From: Desulfocapsa sp.
GTDB lineage: Bacteria; Desulfobacterota; Desulfobulbia; Desulfobulbales; Desulfocapsaceae
Assembly (NCBI GenBank): GCA_029942265.1
Contig: JAOZTO010000016.1
Span: 1-14,267, forward strand
DNA length: 14,267 nt
Direction of reading: 5' to 3'
Part shown: positions 6,837 through 14,240 of the stretch, in pieces
Position numbering within the stretch: the first letter of the stretch is position 1
Layout: each line of letters opens with the position of its first letter
Translations under genes and position numbers: made by a program
The notes under the pieces: generated by a model
Told to the model about the DNA's origin: nothing
The model's input: the letters and a program-made list of their open reading frames with translations, nothing else
Databases searched by the model: none

Positions 6837-8011
6837 TACACCAAAATCATCTCTGTAATTTCATTATACGAATTAATTCTGAGGGGTGGCCCCCAGCATC
6901 CTGTTCCCTGGTTAATGTATAATTGTGTGTTTTCGTACTGATGGAATCCCTTTACGTAGGGCTGCTGCAAATAAACAAGATAGTTAAAAGGCCAGACCTG
7001 TCCACCGTGGGTGTGACCAGCAAGAACAAGATCAACCCCGTATTCCGACGCTTCTTTTACAGCAATAGGTTGGTGAGCAAGAAGGATTGTCGTTTTCGTC
7101 TTTTCTAAGTCCGAAAGAGCTTTATCAAAGTCACTAGCGTACTGTTTACCAAATTTTTTCGCTTCATGATCCGTAACTCCTGCTAGATAAAACCATTCAT
7201 CCTTTCTTTGTATCTTAACATTTTCATTGTTCAGAACAGTTATTCCCATTTTTGTAATTTCAGCAGTCCAGTCTTCAACACCACTGTAATATTCATGGTT
7301 ACCTGTCACAAAATATACGCCGTGTGGTGCTTTTAACCCTCTGAGAGCAGTGGCCTCACCCAAAAGTTTATCTATTCTTCCATCAACAAGATCACCAGTA
7401 ATAGCAATCAAATCCGGCTGCAGATCGTTTACCTGATCAACAATTTCCTGTACTCTGGTTCCTGTCATCATCCTGCCAATATGCAGATCAGAAATCTGCA
7501 CTATCGTAAACCCCTTAAACAGATCCGGCAGTCCTGCAAGATGAGCTTCAATTCTATTTACTGTGGCTTTTGCGTAGTAATTGCTCACACCGACAAACGA
7601 AAAACAGGAAGTTGACAAAGATGCCCCAAGAGCTACGGATCTGGCGACAAAACGCCTCCTTCCCAAATCCACTTCGCCACATCCAGCACCCATAACTTTT
7701 GAAACAACACCACATTGCATACTGAACAGATCCACAATCAATAGAAGACAAAAAAGTACCAGCATAGATCCCAGCCATAGATACGCTATCCATATTATAG
7801 GAAATGCCTGTTGAAAAGGGAGAAGATAGGAAATTCCGGCGGTAACGGGAAACAGCACAGCCAATAAAATCAACATGCAGGTTGCAGCCGTTTTAATACA
7901 TGGAGATAACAATGTGTTTTTGATTAGTTTTCGCCAGAAATAGTAATGCAGTAAAAAAAGAACACTGCACCCAATGAACATAAAGAGCACTATTTTGAAT
8001 ATATCCGGCAT
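6836..8011 (-). CDS. Membrane-bound YkuE-type metallophosphoesterase
   Basis: The C-terminal domain (about 150-391 of 391) has the full calcineurin-like metallophosphoesterase set: D175-L-H177, GDLVDG with D207, GNHE 237-240, H313 (LLAHQP) and GHTHGG 332-337. It should therefore bind two metal ions and cleave a phosphoester. The substrate is unknown; related YkuE/YaeI proteins are linked to the cell envelope and lipids. The N-terminus has three membrane helices (about 4-22, 41-63, 70-95), then a twin-arginine-like RRRFVAR at 118-124 leading a fourth hydrophobic stretch (125-142). Positive residues after helix 1 (WRKLIKN) and before helix 4 (GRRR) place the catalytic domain outside the cytoplasm. 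It starts 9 bases after the mltG stop, in the same operon, which fits a cell-envelope role. Confidence 0.92.
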   Translation of the reverse strand: MPDIFKIVLFMFIGCSVLFLLHYYFWRKLIKNTLLSPCIKTAATCMLILLAVLFPVTAGISYLLPFQQAFPIIWIAYLWLGSMLVLFCLLLIVDLFSMQCGVVSKVMGAGCGEVDLGRRRFVARSVALGASLSTSCFSFVGVSNYYAKATVNRIEAHLAGLPDLFKGFTIVQISDLHIGRMMTGTRVQEIVDQVNDLQPDLIAITGDLVDGRIDKLLGEATALRGLKAPHGVYFVTGNHEYYSGVEDWTAEITKMGITVLNNENVKIQRKDEWFYLAGVTDHEAKKFGKQYASDFDKALSDLEKTKTTILLAHQPIAVKEASEYGVDLVLAGHTHGGQVWPFNYLVYLQQPYVKGFHQYENTQLYINQGTGCWGPPLRINSYNEITEMILV

Positions 8012-8020
8012 AATACTTTT

Positions 8021-9070
8021 TTATTTTTTCTTCTTCTTTGACCGCTGATATTTGTTCACTGCCCGATTATGCTCCCGCAAGCTTTTGGAAAACTTATGGT
8101 TCCCATTATTTTTTGAAACAAAATAAATAAAACTACTTTCCGCAGGATGTAAAACGGCCATAAGTGCTGCTTTTCCGGGATTGGCAATGGGACCTACTGG
8201 TAATCGCTTCAACGTGTAAGTATTATATGGAGAAGGAGTACGTAATTGTTTACGGGTAAGTTTCCCTGAAAAATTTTCAACCCCGTACATAACTGTGGGA
8301 TCAGATTGCATGCGCATTCCTTTTTTCAGGCGATTGTAAAAGACACCAGCGATAATTGGACGTTCTTCCGCTTTTGCAGTCTCTTTTTCCACCATAGATG
8401 CGAGAATTACTACTTCATAGGGCGATAATCCAAGGGGCGGAGTTATTTTAATATCATTCCACACTGCAAAAAAATGACGAACCTGCATACGAAGAAGATC
8501 AGCTGTTGTTTGCCCTTTACGCGTCAGGTAATAGGTATCAGGATACAGATACCCTTCCACCGTTTTATGCGATCCTAGATTAACACTTTTCAGGAATACA
8601 GGGTCTTTTGAAAGACGAATAAATTCTTCACGATTACACCAGCCGCCATCTGCAAAAATCTGTGCAATCTCTTTAATGTTCAGACCTTCTCGAATAGTGA
8701 CTGCATGCTGAATAGGTTTTGCTGTGGCAAGCTCTTTTAGGAGTTCTTGAGGTGTTTGTCCCCGATGCAATGCAAACTCGCCAGCCTGTAATTTTGATGC
8801 AATTCCAAGATACTTGGCAAGTACAGGAAACCGAATATCGTTTCGAACAAGATCTGCATTTGCTAAAAGTATGTTAATTTCTTTTACAGAGGAACCTGTG
8901 GGGATAATGACTGCAATTGTTTCGCTTTTATCACCGCTTGCAGCCTGGCTTGCGAATTGCAAAAACCACCCTGCAACACACAGCATAATGACAATTAGAA
9001 AAAGGATTATCGTATAGACAATCCTTTTTCCCGTTATGTTGCTTGGTGAATCCTGCGCTTCGGTGCTCAT
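8021..9070 (-). CDS. mltG: Endolytic murein transglycosylase MltG (YceG-like)
   Basis: MltG cuts nascent peptidoglycan strands in the periplasm and is thought to set glycan chain length. The 349-residue protein has a short cytoplasmic tail, one membrane helix (about 17-38), a LysM-like subdomain (about 52-115) and the YceG catalytic domain (about 120-340). The catalytic Glu is E228 in ILASMVEKET, matching the E. coli motif. YLYPDTY (174-180), SDPTVMYG (256-263), SPYNTY and PIANPG are also typical. The C-terminus ends in a Lys-rich tail (KYQRSKKKKK). The ATG at 9070 has only a weak SD. The gene follows a REP-like hairpin, and a promoter candidate lies about 100 bases upstream. It leads the metallophosphoesterase gene, 9 bases away. 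Confidence 0.95.
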   Translation of the reverse strand: MSTEAQDSPSNITGKRIVYTIILFLIVIMLCVAGWFLQFASQAASGDKSETIAVIIPTGSSVKEINILLANADLVRNDIRFPVLAKYLGIASKLQAGEFALHRGQTPQELLKELATAKPIQHAVTIREGLNIKEIAQIFADGGWCNREEFIRLSKDPVFLKSVNLGSHKTVEGYLYPDTYYLTRKGQTTADLLRMQVRHFFAVWNDIKITPPLGLSPYEVVILASMVEKETAKAEERPIIAGVFYNRLKKGMRMQSDPTVMYGVENFSGKLTRKQLRTPSPYNTYTLKRLPVGPIANPGKAALMAVLHPAESSFIYFVSKNNGNHKFSKSLREHNRAVNKYQRSKKKKK

Positions 9071-9105
9071 GATAGGCTCGTGAAAAGTTTGAATTTAGCG
9101 GTGAT

Positions 9106-9248
9106 TCGCCCTGAGGACAGGGATCCTACAGTTCACATTTGATTCGTAGTTTTGGGGTGTTTTTTTTGTATTATATATATGAATCAAGAACTCCTTCAAC
9201 AAATGAAAAAACAACGCATATCCTGTAGGAGCCCTGTCTCCAGGGCGA
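9106..9248. repeat. REP-like inverted pair (REPIN-like)
   Basis: 9106-9130 and 9224-9248 are inverted copies of a 25-base unit agreeing at 22 positions, separated by 93 bases. Each unit, read from its GTAG head, is GTAGGA, then a small hairpin, then GGGCGA. The right unit forms GCCCTG-TCTC-CAGGGC and the left (minus strand) CCCTG-TCCT-CAGGG. A GTAG head plus a short imperfect hairpin is the classical form of REP sequences mobilised by RAYT (TnpA-REP) transposases, and an inverted pair is a REPIN. No RAYT gene is in this window. The pair sits between lon and mltG. Confidence 0.7.
9170..9199 (-). promoter_or_regulatory. Promoter candidate for mltG inside the REP pair
   Basis: On the minus strand TTGAAG (9199-9194) and a perfect TATAAT (9175-9170) are 18 bases apart. 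Transcription would start near 9163, giving a leader of about 90 bases before mltG that carries the left REP hairpin. The right REP unit would stay upstream of the promoter. Confidence 0.45.
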
Positions 9249-9278
9249 TTGATCAAGCAACACCAATTACGATCAATC
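9247..9278 (-). terminator. Perfect 8-bp inverted repeat downstream of lon
   Basis: gattgatc (9247-9254) and gatcaatc (9271-9278) are perfect inverted copies with a 16-base spacer, about 35 bases past the lon stop on the minus strand. The left copy overlaps the end of the REP unit, so on the minus strand the stem runs straight into that hairpin. No U-tract follows. It could help end or stabilise the lon mRNA, or be a protein-binding palindrome. Confidence 0.3.
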
Positions 9279-9313
9279 CCCCAATCAACAAAACAAAAAC
9301 ACTGAACAATTCC

Positions 9314-11707
9314 CTACTCTTTATCCTTTTTCTTCCCATTAAAAGCAATTGCAACGACTTCGTCCATATCCTTCACTGGATAAAAAGTCATAGTTTTTCG
9401 AATCTCAGGTGGAATCTCCACCAGATCTTTTTCATTCTGATCAGGAATGATCACTTTAGTAAGACCTGCCCTAACAGCCGCCAAAGCCTTCTCTTTAAGA
9501 CCGCCAATTGGAAGAACTCGACCACGGAGGGTTACCTCTCCAGTCATGGCCAGTTTTTTTATCACCTTCTTTTGGGTAATGGCGGAGTAAATAGCAGTAG
9601 CCATAGTAATTCCAGCAGAAGGACCATCTTTCGGAATAGCACCAGCCGGAACATGCACATGGATATCGTGTTTATCAAAATAATCCTCTGTAATATCCAA
9701 ATCGCCACAACGACTACGACAATAAGTTAATGCCGCTTGCACAGATTCTTTCATCACATCACCAAGTTGTCCGGTAAGGATCATCTTTCCTTTACCAGGC
9801 ATGATATTGACTTCAATTGTCAAAATCTCGCCACCAACTTCAGTCCAGGCAAGACCTGTAACCAGTCCTGGCTGGTGTAACTGTTCAAGTTCTGATTCGG
9901 GGATGGTTTTTGGCGGTCCTAGATATCGAAGCAGGGTGTTGCGACTTATGGAATAAGGGCCTTTTCCTTTTTCGGCTATTTTTCTTGCAACCTTTCGGCA
10001 AATCTTTCCTATTTCCCGCTCCAGATTTCGTAATCCAGCTTCATGTGTATAGTGGCTGATGATGTATTCAAGAGCGTCACCTGCAAAACGCAGGTGTCGA
10101 GGTTTAATACCATTCTCCCGAATCTGTCGAGGCAACAGATATTTCTGAGCAATAACCACCTTCTCTTCCAATGTATATCCAGAAAGTGTTATGATTTCCA
10201 TGCGATCAAGCAGCGGACCTGGGATAGTATCGGATCTGTTTGCAGTGGTGATAAACATGACCTTAGACAGATCAACCGGCATATTCATATAGTGATCGGT
10301 AAATTCAAAATTCTGTTCCGGATCAAGTACTTCCAATAATGCAGAAGAAGGATCGCCCCGATAATCCGAGCCTATTTTATCAACCTCATCCATCATAAAT
10401 ACAGGATTATTAGTATCAACAGTTTTCAGTCCCTGAATGATCCTTCCAGGCATAGCGCCTATATATGTTCGACGATGTCCGCGAATTTCCGCTTCATCAC
10501 GCATTCCACCTAAGGAAAGCCGATGAAATTTTCGTCCCATAGCTCTTGCGATGGAGCGTCCAAGGGATGTCTTTCCAACACCTGGAGGGCCGACAAAACA
10601 GAGAATTGGTCCCTTGGTGTCCGGATTCAATTTGCGAACAGCTAAATATTCAAGAATTCGTTCCTTGATTTTTTCCAATCCATAATGATCTTCATCAAGC
10701 ACTTCTTTCGCAGCAATCAGATCGAGACTATCCTTTGTAGATTTTTTCCACGGCACATCAAGAATCCAGTCAATATATGTCCTGATAATCGTCGCTTCAG
10801 AGGAATCAGGATGCATCATTTCCATACGATTGACCTGTTTTTTGGCCTCTTTTCGCACAGGTTTAGGCATTTTTGTCTTTTTGATCTTGTGTAGCAGCTC
10901 ATCAATTTCCTGCCCACGTTCATCACCATCCCCAAGCTCTTTCTGCAACGCATGAAGTTGTTCACGGAGATAATACTCTCGCTGCGACTTGCTCATTTCC
11001 TCTTTGGCATCAGATTGAATCTTGGCCTGTACTGTTGAAACTTCAAGTTCCTTTTTCAGTAAATCTTTCACAAGCTGCAGACGTTTACCGGGATCAAACT
11101 CTTCAAGAATAGCCTGAGATTCAGGGATTTTCAGACGCAGATTAGATCCAACAAGATCAGCAAGTCGGCCTGGATCTTCAATATTATTAATAATCATCAT
11201 CAAGTCAGCCGAGAGAATGCCGCGAAGTGACATGATTTTTTCAGTCTGCTCTCGTACCGCACGCATCAACGCTTCAGTTGCCACATCCAGAGTTTCAATA
11301 GGATTTTCGGCAATAGGTTTAATCTTCACCAGACAAAACGGTTCAATCTGAGAATATTTTTTTACCTTCGCTTTGGATACAGCCTGCACTAGCACCTTTA
11401 AACGTCCATCGGGAAGCTTCAAGGTCCGCATCACCATACACACCATTCCGACTCTATAGAGATCATCCGGATGTGGATCATCTCGTGTGGCATCTCTTTG
11501 AGTGAGCAGCATGATCAATTTATCACCTTCCATAGCTGCATTTACTGCATCTACAGAACTTGGGCGTCCCACAAAAAGTGGAATAATCATATAATTAAAA
11601 ACGACTACGTCTCGAACAGCCATCATGGGCAGTTCATTCGGAATAACCATATCTTCATGGTCTGTAAAATCATCCATACCTATGGACAAGGAATCGTTGA
11701 AATCCAC
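9314..11707 (-). CDS. lon: ATP-dependent Lon protease
   Basis: Lon is the cytoplasmic AAA+ protease that degrades misfolded and short-lived regulatory proteins. The 797-residue, full-length protein has the LonN substrate-binding domain (about 24-215), a coiled middle (about 215-300), and the AAA+ module with Walker A GPPGVGKT 373-380 and Walker B FMMDEVDK 437-444. The C-terminal protease domain (about 605-790) has the Ser-Lys dyad S697 (KDGPSAG) and K740 ([10 protein letters not shown]), 43 residues apart as in E. coli. The start is GTG 11707 with ggaggt seven bases upstream. An in-frame ATG ten codons later has no such site. I see no heat-shock sigma32 or CIRCE motif upstream. The N-terminal extension is acidic. 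Confidence 0.98.
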   Translation of the reverse strand: MDFNDSLSIGMDDFTDHEDMVIPNELPMMAVRDVVVFNYMIIPLFVGRPSSVDAVNAAMEGDKLIMLLTQRDATRDDPHPDDLYRVGMVCMVMRTLKLPDGRLKVLVQAVSKAKVKKYSQIEPFCLVKIKPIAENPIETLDVATEALMRAVREQTEKIMSLRGILSADLMMIINNIEDPGRLADLVGSNLRLKIPESQAILEEFDPGKRLQLVKDLLKKELEVSTVQAKIQSDAKEEMSKSQREYYLREQLHALQKELGDGDERGQEIDELLHKIKKTKMPKPVRKEAKKQVNRMEMMHPDSSEATIIRTYIDWILDVPWKKSTKDSLDLIAAKEVLDEDHYGLEKIKERILEYLAVRKLNPDTKGPILCFVGPPGVGKTSLGRSIARAMGRKFHRLSLGGMRDEAEIRGHRRTYIGAMPGRIIQGLKTVDTNNPVFMMDEVDKIGSDYRGDPSSALLEVLDPEQNFEFTDHYMNMPVDLSKVMFITTANRSDTIPGPLLDRMEIITLSGYTLEEKVVIAQKYLLPRQIRENGIKPRHLRFAGDALEYIISHYTHEAGLRNLEREIGKICRKVARKIAEKGKGPYSISRNTLLRYLGPPKTIPESELEQLHQPGLVTGLAWTEVGGEILTIEVNIMPGKGKMILTGQLGDVMKESVQAALTYCRSRCGDLDITEDYFDKHDIHVHVPAGAIPKDGPSAGITMATAIYSAITQKKVIKKLAMTGEVTLRGRVLPIGGLKEKALAAVRAGLTKVIIPDQNEKDLVEIPPEIRKTMTFYPVKDMDEVVAIAFNGKKKDKE

Positions 11708-11923
11708 AAAAAAACCTCCAAAAATCGAGTAGAGAACTTATATATATATTATGTAGTAACCACAGAAACGTAAACACTGGACATATTGAAGTCAAGCCAT
11801 CAATCGCTCTCTTCAAGCCTATCACTATTTTTTCTTGAATATTTTCTATTTTTCTTTCATAGTGGTATTTACTTTTCACACACTATTCATAGTTTAAGCA
11901 GCTTTATCAACCATGAGAAAATA
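11708..11923. other. Divergent intergenic region between lon and the GlmU-like gene
   Basis: This 216-base AT-rich stretch separates two genes read away from each other, so promoters for both should lie here. The lon SD is at its left edge (acctcc on the plus strand, 11715-11720). A TA-rich run at 11740-11752 offers TATAAT-like -10 boxes for lon, and TTGACT (11795-11790, minus strand) is a good -35, but its matching -10 at 17 bases is poor. For the plus strand I see no clear promoter. An open frame runs from 11786 into the GlmU-like gene, but its composition suggests non-coding leader. Confidence 0.4.
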
Positions 11924-12724
11924 ATGCTCACCACAAAATCTTTTTTTGATCTCTCCGATTTTCAACATTCCTCCCTTTTTATTGAAGATTCTCCTGTCTG
12001 GGAAGCTCTGAATACCCTGAAACCGTTTATGGACGCACACGACTACCCGTCCATCCAATCAGATCTTATTCAAGAGGGTGTTCCTCTTCGGAGTTCAGTT
12101 GTGCTTCACAACAATCATTTCTTTTCTGCATCAGAATGTATCATTGAATTTGGTGACACAACTAAGGGAAAACTTACAATATCAAAAGAGAATAATGTAT
12201 TGCCTGGCGCATCAATTATCATGGCAGGCGCAATTCTCATAGGTTCGCAAATCGACATCGGTAAAGGAGTAATGATTGAAGGAGGCGCACTTGTCAAATC
12301 ACCTACAATCTTAGGAGATTACACCGAAGTACGCCACTGTGCCTACGTCCGCGGATACTGTCTTACAGGAAAACGTACTATTGTTGGACATGCAACAGAG
12401 GTAAAGCATTCTATTTTTCTAAACGATGCCAAAGCTGGTCACTTCGCTTATCTTGGTGATTCCATCCTAGGACAAAACGCTAACCTCGGTGCTGGAACAA
12501 AATTTGCTAATCTTAAGTTTCTTGGCGATACCATAAGGATCCGCACAACAGATGGCTTTGTTGATACCGGACGCAGAAAATTTGGCGCAATTCTTGGAGA
12601 TGGTGCTCAAACGGGCTGTAATTCTGTTACCAATCCCGGCACTATTATTGCCATTGGAGGTATTTTGATGCCTAATACTACTGCACCTTCCGGGTATCAT
12701 CAACCGAAATCCATTATTCGATAA
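11924..12724 (+). CDS. GlmU-like left-handed beta-helix acyltransferase (no pyrophosphorylase domain)
   Basis: The 266-residue protein has a short N-terminal part (about 1-60) followed by hexapeptide repeats forming a left-handed beta-helix (about 90-255; PGASIIMAGAILIG, DIGKGVMIEGGALV). The segment EVKHSIFLNDAKAGHFAYLGDSILG at 159-183 closely resembles the acetyltransferase half of GlmU, and H173 aligns with its catalytic His. NLGAG (187-191) also matches GlmU. The pyrophosphorylase half is absent. The likely role is an acetyl- or acyl-transferase on a sugar nucleotide or related substrate; the exact substrate is not readable. I place the start at ATG 11924, with a weak gaga upstream, because earlier in-frame codons encode a Ser/Phe-rich stretch unlike the family. 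It is divergent from lon. Confidence 0.85.
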   Translation: MLTTKSFFDLSDFQHSSLFIEDSPVWEALNTLKPFMDAHDYPSIQSDLIQEGVPLRSSVVLHNNHFFSASECIIEFGDTTKGKLTISKENNVLPGASIIMAGAILIGSQIDIGKGVMIEGGALVKSPTILGDYTEVRHCAYVRGYCLTGKRTIVGHATEVKHSIFLNDAKAGHFAYLGDSILGQNANLGAGTKFANLKFLGDTIRIRTTDGFVDTGRRKFGAILGDGAQTGCNSVTNPGTIIAIGGILMPNTTAPSGYHQPKSIIR

Positions 12725-12758
12725 GAGACTGTCCGGAAATGCCCATCCCAATCTTTTT

Positions 12759-12771
12759 TATAATAATTATA
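12759..12771. repeat. AT-only 13-bp perfect palindrome
   Basis: tataat-a-attata lies 35 bases past the GlmU-like stop and is flanked by T-runs on both sides (cttttt...cttttt). It is too AT-rich for a normal GC terminator. It may be a binding site or simply an AT-rich spacer. Confidence 0.3.
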
Positions 12772-12779
12772 CTTTTTCC

Positions 12780-12815
12780 TTGATTTTGTGCATAATGCCA
12801 TTATATTTTGTGCAT
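12780..12815 (+). promoter_or_regulatory. Promoter with overlapping palindrome and direct-repeat operator candidates
   Basis: TTGATT (12780-12785) and TATATT (12802-12807) are 16 bases apart, about 36 bases before the NifX-family start. A perfect 13-bp palindrome ATAATG-c-CATTAT (12792-12804) sits in the spacer and overlaps the -10. An 11-base direct repeat ATTTTGTGCAT occurs at 12783-12793 and 12805-12815, 22 bases apart (two helical turns), one copy on each side of the palindrome. This layout suggests a repressor or dimer-pair binding site controlling the cluster-protein operon. The regulator is unknown. Confidence 0.5.
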
Positions 12816-12842
12816 TAACACACAACACACGGAGGATACACC

Positions 12843-13310
12843 ATGAAAATTGCAATAACATCAACAGGAAACACCCTTGAGTCAACAGTTGACCCTCGTT
12901 TTGGAAGAGCTGCCTGGTTTCTTATTGTGGACACAGACACAATGCAGTTACTTGAAGCCATAAACAATAGTGAAGGAAAAGAAGCTGCTCATGGCGCAGG
13001 AATTGCCGCTGCGGCATTAATTGCAGACAAGGGAGCAAAAGCTCTTCTCACAGGAAGAGTTGGCCCAAAAGCTCTACCTATACTTGAGAAAGCATCTGTT
13101 CAGGCAGTCAACGATGTCAGTGGTACTATTATTGATGCCATTAACTCCTATTCGGGGACATCCGGTTCAGGATTTCAATCAGAAACAAAACAACCATCAC
13201 AAGCAGCGCCTACTCAAAATACTGGAGCCCAAGGACGTGGTTGTGGACAAGGACAAGGACAAGGAAGAGGTCAGGGTAAAGGACAGGGACGTGGTCAGTG
13301 TCGTCGATAA
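12843..13310 (+). CDS. NifX/NifB-like dinitrogenase iron-molybdenum cofactor family protein with Gly/Gln-rich tail
   Basis: Residues 1-105 of 155 form the small RNase-H-like NifX/NafY domain (MKIAITSTGN, VDPRFGRAAWFLIVD, HGAGIAAAALIADKGAKALLTGRVGPKA), a family that binds metal-sulfur clusters. Sulfate reducers encode the 'orange protein' of this family, which carries a Mo-Cu sulfide cluster. A linker then leads to a low-complexity tail (about 128-155) made of GQ, GR and GK units and containing two Cys (GRGCGQ and GQCRR). The SD cggagg lies a few bases before the ATG. It is followed after 21 bases by the ferredoxin-containing ATPase, a pairing seen in orange-protein operons, so a role in cluster handling or storage is likely but not proved. 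The tail is repetitive at the DNA level (ggacaag units near 13252-13266). Confidence 0.88.
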   Translation: MKIAITSTGNTLESTVDPRFGRAAWFLIVDTDTMQLLEAINNSEGKEAAHGAGIAAAALIADKGAKALLTGRVGPKALPILEKASVQAVNDVSGTIIDAINSYSGTSGSGFQSETKQPSQAAPTQNTGAQGRGCGQGQGQGRGQGKGQGRGQCRR

Positions 13311-13331
13311 ATTTTTTACGGAGAAAATGGG

Positions 13332-14186
13332 ATGCAAATAGCAGTTGCAAGCGGTAAAGGCGGCACGGGAAAAACAACCATTTCCACCAGCCTTGCCCTC
13401 AGTGCAAACACCACAGTTCAATATCTGGATTGTGATGTTGAAGAACCTAATGGACATATTTTTTTAAAGCCCATATTCGATTATAGCGAAATATGCTCTG
13501 TCACAATTCCAAAACTCGATGAATCCCGCTGTACCGCATGTGGAAAATGCAGAGACATTTGTAGCTTTAACGCAATTGCCCAATTTGGCGACAATGTGAT
13601 GCTCTTCCCAGAGCTTTGTCACTCATGCTTAGGATGCTTCCGAGTATGTGAAGAAGATGCTCTTATCGAAGAGAAGCGAGAAATTGGTTTACTCGAATCA
13701 GGTATGGCTGGAGAAATCCATTTTGTACATGGCCATGTCCGCATAGGTGAAGCTATGGGAGTTCCCCTGCTAAAGGCGGTTAAGCAGAAAGCTGATCCAG
13801 ACAAGTTGACAATCATCGATGCACCTCCTGGAACATCGTGTCCATTTGTTGAAAGTATTACTGATGCCGACTATGTCATTCTTGTCACTGAACCAACTCC
13901 TTTTGGCCTTCATGACCTGAAACTTGCCGCAACAGTGCTTAAAAATTTCAACATACCACGTGGAGTTATCATCAACCGATCAGACCTTGGTAATGATGCT
14001 GTGCAGAAGTACTGCAACCATGAAGATATTCCAGTACTTCTTGAAATCCCTTTTCAGCGCAATATTGCTGAAGGATACGCAAGAGGTGTAAATCTAGTGG
14101 AAACAGTACCAGAACTGCGTACTGTTTTTAATGATATGCTGACAAAAATTGCATTCCAGATTGGTAACTATTCAACCAACACCTGA
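13332..14186 (+). CDS. MinD/Mrp-type P-loop ATPase with two [4Fe-4S] ferredoxin clusters
   Basis: The 284-residue protein is a SIMIBI-class ATPase. It has a deviant Walker A GKGGTGKT (8-15), the DCDVEEPN segment (33-40) and a switch II-like DAPPGTSCP (163-171). A two-cluster ferredoxin domain is inserted at about 60-112: C67-x2-C70-x2-C73-x3-C77 and C96-x2-C99-x2-C102-x3-C106. This layout is typical of the ParA/MinD-like ATPases of anaerobes that sit beside NifX-type proteins, including the orange-protein operon of Desulfovibrio, and probably serve Fe-S or Mo-cluster assembly or partitioning. The ATG at 13332 is preceded by cggag at good spacing. A nearby ATG at 13327 is out of frame. It is cotranscribed with the NifX-like gene. 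The cluster Cys set and Walker motifs are intact. Confidence 0.93.
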   Translation: MQIAVASGKGGTGKTTISTSLALSANTTVQYLDCDVEEPNGHIFLKPIFDYSEICSVTIPKLDESRCTACGKCRDICSFNAIAQFGDNVMLFPELCHSCLGCFRVCEEDALIEEKREIGLLESGMAGEIHFVHGHVRIGEAMGVPLLKAVKQKADPDKLTIIDAPPGTSCPFVESITDADYVILVTEPTPFGLHDLKLAATVLKNFNIPRGVIINRSDLGNDAVQKYCNHEDIPVLLEIPFQRNIAEGYARGVNLVETVPELRTVFNDMLTKIAFQIGNYSTNT

Positions 14187-14196
14187 TAATTGACAA

Positions 14197-14228
14197 AACA
14201 CTGAATTGTAACTTCAGGTCGTTTTTTT
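14197..14228 (+). terminator. Hairpin plus T7 run after the MinD-type gene
   Basis: ctgaa (14201-14205) pairs with ttcag (14213-14217) over a 7-nt loop. aaaac/gtttt extends the stem imperfectly, and seven T follow at 14222-14228. It looks like a modest intrinsic terminator. The SD of the next gene begins at once after the T-run, so it may allow partial read-through. Confidence 0.45.
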
Positions 14229-14240
14229 AGGAGGAGAAAG

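Noticed and set aside
9152..9730. 192-codon plus-strand frame
   Set aside because: Mostly antisense to the well-supported 3' end of lon and running through the REP pair; low-complexity protein without known motifs.
11736..11752. TA-dinucleotide run upstream of lon as a heat-shock promoter
   Set aside because: No CTTGAA/CCCCAT boxes or CIRCE palindrome nearby; only AT-richness is visible.
11786..11923. N-terminal extension of the GlmU-like gene
   Set aside because: TTG start without SD; the extra 46 residues are Ser/Phe-rich and unlike the family. The ATG at 11924 is preferred.
13234..13300. Tandem repeats that could suggest a CRISPR or satellite array
   Set aside because: Short ggacaag/ggtcag units are in frame and encode the Gly/Gln tail; there are no spacers of constant length.
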